Positions 60,495-64,000 of a stretch of DNA of 64,000 nucleotides are shown piece by piece; the first letter of the stretch is position 1; every line of letters begins with the position of its first letter. Both the position numbers and the translations under genes were made by a program. The notes below the pieces were generated by a model. The model had not been told where the DNA came from and did not search any database. It saw nothing but the letters and a program-made list of their open reading frames with translations. The stretch comes from Diplonema japonicum (taxonomy: Eukaryota; Euglenozoa; Diplonemea; Diplonemida; Diplonemidae), in the NCBI GenBank assembly GCA_964019335.1, contig OZ025739.1:124001-188000 (forward strand), written 5' to 3'.

Positions 60495-60663
60495 TTACAG
60501 TAAAAAAAAAAAAAAAAAGAAAAAAAATACGGGGGCTGAACACTTACGTGGTCCCCCCCCCCCCTTTTTTTCTCATCAAAAAAATTCCTTTTGTTTTTTC
60601 CCCTAAATGTAAAAGAAAAAAAAAAAAAAAAAAAAAAAAAAAAACAGAAGAAGAAGAAAAAAA
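59963..60663. other. Intergenic region with a candidate structured RNA
   Basis: Long T-runs (from 59968 and from 60044), then 340 bases of complex sequence with nested complementarity (60109-60447, listed separately), a 45-base T-run, C/T/A runs, and the A-rich leader of the next gene. Confidence 0.65.
60109..60447 (+). ncRNA. Candidate structured RNA, three adjacent folded blocks
   Basis: Block A (60109-60165) is a three-way junction: ATAAGGGG/CCCCTTAT closes it, with hairpins AGACC/GGTCT (60122-60139) and AGGTGT/ACACCT (60140-60157). Block B nests ATGCGA (60167-60172)/TCGCAT (60273-60278), GCTCGG (60191-60196)/CCGAGC (60233-60238) and GACAA/TTGTC (60200-60216). Block C nests GGTGGCA (60350-60356)/TGCCACC (60425-60431), GGTA/TACC and CCCC/GGGG, and is followed by TTGACGTCAA and a 45-base T-run. 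No known RNA family was recognised. The strand is inferred from the T-run. Confidence 0.45.
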
Positions 60664-62155
60664 ATGAGCCCATTACCATGGTCGTTGGTGTCTGTAGTCG
60701 GCAGTGAAAAGCGAGACGGGCTCAGGCTGTATCATATCGAGGTGAAACCGCTAAACGGCGACAAGCCCTTCAAACTGAAGAAACGGTACAATATGTTCGC
60801 GTATCTCAACAACGAAGTGAAGCCGCTGCTGAAGAAAAAGATACCCTTCCCGGGAAAGGTGGGCGGTGGTGCAGAGAAGAGATCACGCGACCTGGACGCA
60901 TGGCTGGCTAACATCGTCAGCACCGCTCGAGACGATGACAACCTTTCTCTTCGACCCCTCCTCTACGAATTTTTAAGCGAACGAACCGCCGATTTAATGT
61001 TGAAACAAACACCCTTCGCCGACAAATCAATCGCCATAAACGGTGTTAAACTACCGTACCAAGAAGAAAGAGACGGGACAACGTGGTTCGCGGTGGACAT
61101 CCTCTCAGCAGGACTGGAACCTTACAGAATATGGAAAACTTACAGAATGTTTCTCCATCTTAAACAGGAGACGGGTTTCAACCGCGCTGATTTCCCGAAG
61201 AAATCCATCGCGAAATGTTCTGGTGAAGCATTGACCGAACGGCGAAAATCCCTCGACTACTGGATGACCGCTCTAATCGAAAATTCTGAGACAAATCAAG
61301 AAATGACCCATCTAATACAGGATTTCCTCGTCCCTCGTAATGAGGAATCTGAATCCGACGTTGACGAGGAAATCTCTGAATCTGAAAAACCCGAAATTTC
61401 AGCGATACGCCTTACAGAGGTAGGCGAACGGGGTGGCGGGGTTTATTATAAAGTAGAAGTGATCAGTTATACCGAATCCGGCCCCGCCACATACGTTTTA
61501 TGGAAACGGTTTCGACAATTCGCGAAACTTTGTGAGATGATGGTGGATGTCTGTCACGATGCTGGGAACGACTTTCCCCCCAAGAGTATTGGAAAGTCGG
61601 GTGTTGAGGGAAGAAAGCGAGGTTTAGACTTCTGGATGACATCCGTTCTCGGGTTGTCCAAAACCTCGCAAGGCGTGCATTTAAAACCCCTTCTCGAAAC
61701 TTTCCTCAACCCGTCTCAAAAAGTAGAATCTGCGTTCGATTCCTCATCTTTGGTAGAGGTTACAAAGGTGTCGCTTCCTTCTTACGACGATCGTGAAGGG
61801 ACGACCTTCTACCAGATCAGGGTGGAGCTGTCAACGGACGAGATTTTTGTTGTCTCGAAAAGCTACTCCATGTTCTATGAGCTCTGCAAATCCTGCGGAC
61901 ATGTTGTGTTGGGGAAGGCTGCAGAGAACGGATTCCCGAGCAAAACTATTCTGAAGGTATTTTTTGTTTTTTTAAACTTTTTATTCACATTTTTTTTTTT
62001 TTTTTTTCCAAAAGGTCACCAGCAAAGAATCGCTGGATCAACGGCACAGACAGCTCGCCGCGTGGTTCTTGGCTATGTTTGAGCGGTCGTTGACTGACGA
62101 CTACAAAGTTCTCAGGCCGGTGCTCCGAGAATTTCTTGACTCGACGCATGTCTGA
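60664..62155 (+). CDS. Four-PX-domain protein, 477 aa after splicing
   Basis: Exons 60664-61956 and 62015-62155 join in phase 0. The protein is almost nothing but four PX-like domains: about 7-108, 120-228, 243-352 and 362-477. Each shows a first beta-strand block, a (K)(R/T/S)(Y/F)xxF motif (KRYNMF, KTYRMF, KRFRQF, KSYSMF), a FPxK-type turn and a closing W/L...FL helix. PX domains bind phosphoinositides on endosomal membranes. The basic residue of the RxYxxF motif is kept in domains 1 and 3 only. The single intron (61957-62014) has a pyrimidine tract before CCAAAAG and interrupts PX4. Endosomal sorting or multivalent membrane binding is inferred. Confidence 0.82.
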
Positions 62156-62515
62156 AAAAAAAAAAAAGTTTTTTTTTTGATTTGTATCTACTTACTGTAT
62201 CTTTCCCTTGAGAAAAAAAAAAAAGAAAAAGAAGTGTGCGTTTTTGAAAAAAAAAAAAGAAGAAAGAAAAGGAAAAAAAAAAAAAAAATGATGCCTTTGC
62301 TGGTCATCCTCGAGGCAATTAGAAGAAAGAAACAAAAAAAAAAAAAAAAAAAAAATATTAGAGAGCGTTAGTGCTTGGTGGCAGTCATTTCCATATTTTT
62401 TTTTTCTTTCTTCTTCCGTTTAGTCAGTTCGATTTTTTTTTCTCTTTTTTTTTTTTTTTTCTGGTTTGCCGGTTTCATAACACACATTAGGAGTTATAAA
62501 AAGACTTAAGAAACT
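62156..62515. other. Intergenic spacer
   Basis: A and T runs, then a T-rich tract followed by about 55 bases of mixed sequence before the RPL10A start. No other feature. Confidence 0.6.
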
Positions 62516-63306
62516 ATGTCGAAGATCCAGCCCGTCGTTTTGGCCGATGCCATGAAGGCCATCCTCGACCACGCTGCTGACAAGAAGCGTTCCTTCAACG
62601 AGTCCATCGAGCTCCACGTTAACCTGAAGAACTACGACACCCAGAAGGACAAGCGTTTCTCCGGGTCCATCCCCCTCCCCCACGTTGCCCGTCCCCGTAT
62701 GTCTGTGTGCATCATCGGTGACGCCTACCACTACGAGCAGGCCGCCAGGCACGACATCCCCAAGGTATGATAAATCAAAAGAAAAAAGTGAAAACCCACA
62801 ATCAAAAAACAGATGAACATTGAGGACCTCAAGAAGCTGAACAAGAACAAGAAGCTGGTGAAGAAGATGTGCGCCGGGTTCAACGCGTTCATTGCCAGCG
62901 AGTCCCTCATCAGGACCATCCCCAAGTATGGAAATAGAAAAAAAAAAAAAAAACCAGGGTTGTTGGTCCCCACATGAACCGTGCCGGTAAGTTCCCCACC
63001 GCTGTTGCCCAGGGGGATGACCTCACGGCCAAGGTATGTGTTTTATTTTATTTTTACCACTTTTATTCAATTTTTTTCTTCTTCTTCCTCCAGATCAACG
63101 ACATGCGCTCCACCATCAAGTTCCAGCTGAAGAAGGTTTTGAACCTTGGTATCGTTGTTGGACACGTTGAGATGACCGCTGAGGACCTTAGGCAGAACAT
63201 CCTGAAGTCTATCAACTTCTTGGTGTCCCTCCTCAAGAAGAACTGGCAGAACGTGAAGTCTCTTTACATCAAGTCGACCTTCGGGCCTGGTCAGAGGATC
63301 TACTAA
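62516..63306 (+). CDS. RPL10A: 60S ribosomal protein uL1 (RPL10A), copy 1, 216 aa
   Basis: Exons 62516-62764, 62813-62925, 62958-63033 and 63094-63306 encode 216 residues, matching the usual 217. The sequence is strongly conserved along its length: [20 protein letters not shown], then [47 protein letters not shown]-like [19 protein letters not shown] and the C-terminal [20 protein letters not shown]. uL1 forms the L1 stalk of the large ribosomal subunit, next to the E-site tRNA. Introns are 48, 32 and 60 bases. A second copy begins 140 bases downstream, a tandem arrangement common for highly expressed genes in organisms with polycistronic transcription. Confidence 0.97.
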
Positions 63307-63446
63307 GTATTGGGTAGCTTAGCTTTTCCTTCTTTTTAAGCCTTTTTACTGGAAAAAAAAAAATCTTTTTTTTGCGCGCTTCGTGACAACCATCCTTTTT
63401 TTTAAAATATATATATATAAAAGGGACATCAGAAAGCTAAAGAACA

Positions 63447-63872
63447 ATGTCGAAGATCCAGCCCGTCGTTTTGGCCGATGCCATGAAGGCCATCCTCGAC
63501 CACGCTGCTGACAAGAAGCGTTCCTTCAACGAGTCCATCGAGCTCCACGTTAACCTGAAGAACTACGACACCCAGAAGGACAAGCGTTTCTCCGGGTCCA
63601 TCCCCCTCCCCCACGTTGCCCGTCCCCGTATGTCTGTGTGCATCATCGGTGACGCCTACCACTACGAGCAGGCCGCCAGGCACGACATCCCCAAGGTATG
63701 ATAAATCAAGAAAAAAGTGAAAACCCACAATCAAAAAACAGATGAACATTGAGGACCTCAAGAAGCTGAACAAGAACAAGAAGCTGGTGAAGAAGATGTG
63801 CGCCGGGTTCAACGCGTTCATTGCCAGCGAGTCCCTCATCAGGACCATCCCCAAGTATGGAAATAAAAAAAA

Positions 63873-63903
<31 letters not shown>

Positions 63904-64000
63904 CCAGGGTTGTTGGTCCCCACATGAACCGTGCCGGTAAGTTCCCCACCGCTGTTGCCCAGGGGGATGACCTCACGGCCAAGGTATATGTGTTTTATTT
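63447..64000 (+). CDS. RPL10A: 60S ribosomal protein uL1 (RPL10A), copy 2, cut by the window end
   Basis: Exons 63447-63695, 63742-63854 and 63908-63983 are identical in length to, and to my reading the same in sequence as, exons 1-3 of copy 1. The last exon lies beyond the window. Introns 1 and 2 keep the same ends but differ in A-run length: intron 1 is two bases shorter, and intron 2 is 53 instead of 32 bases. The 5' leader also differs from copy 1, ending in GCTAAAGAACA. Exon identity with intron drift in homopolymers suggests recent duplication or ongoing homogenisation. Confidence 0.96.

Overview
The window is nuclear DNA from a eukaryotic microbe. It has spliceosomal GT-AG introns of mostly 37-60 bases, complete eukaryote-type genes (ribosomal protein uL1/RPL10A, Puf6/PUM3, a USP deubiquitinase, PPEF phosphatase, PX, cyclic-nucleotide-binding, IQ and CCHC zinc-knuckle proteins), and intergenic DNA made largely of A, T, C and G homopolymer tracts. 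All protein genes that I can support lie on the + strand over 64 kb. Many starts follow a pyrimidine tract plus AG, and several genes are tandem or near-identical duplicates. Together this fits a flagellate with polycistronic transcription and spliced-leader trans-splicing, and a euglenozoan of the diplonemid type is my best guess. That placement is inference; no spliced-leader RNA or marker sequence was identified with certainty.

Layout. 1-7.1 kb: 3' part of an IQ-repeat protein, an unknown acidic protein, a secreted and probably GPI-anchored Cys-rich protein, two cold-shock-domain (CSD) proteins with Arg/Asp-rich tails, and a PIN-LIKES type membrane carrier. 7.4-9.2 kb: a decayed pogo-type (DDE_1) DNA transposon with hairpin-forming ends, then an orphan open frame lacking a start. 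10-28 kb: Puf6/PUM3; a very large DUF726/TMCO4-like hydrolase carrying four extra beta-rich repeats; a Cys-rich family protein; a USP25/28-like protease; a secreted FAD oxidoreductase; and a 1,669-residue mucin-like multi-pass surface protein. 28-30.6 kb: gene-poor, homopolymer-rich. 30.6-44.7 kb: PPEF-like phosphatase, a candidate structured RNA (33.4 kb), a Pro-rich zinc-ribbon protein, a TSNAXIP1-like protein, tryptophan synthase alpha and an IQ protein. 44.9-50.5 kb: four CCHC zinc-knuckle genes with modular exons, interrupted by a palindrome and a MITE-like element at 46.3-46.85 kb. 51-64 kb: PIN-domain nuclease, a second copy of the Cys-rich family, two more CSD proteins, a triple-CNBD protein, a candidate structured RNA (60.1-60.45 kb), a four-PX-domain protein and a tandem pair of RPL10A genes, the second cut by the window end.

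The genes do not form one pathway. The main theme is RNA handling: four CSD proteins, four zinc-knuckle proteins, Puf6, a PIN nuclease and RPL10A. The rest is mostly signalling and flagellate-type biology. The least explained features are the symmetric zinc-knuckle exons, the A-rich start contexts, introns that end in poly(A) instead of a pyrimidine tract, two unassigned nested RNA-like folds, and the palindromic block at 46.3 kb. I could not run searches or folding programs, so family calls rest on motifs read by eye.
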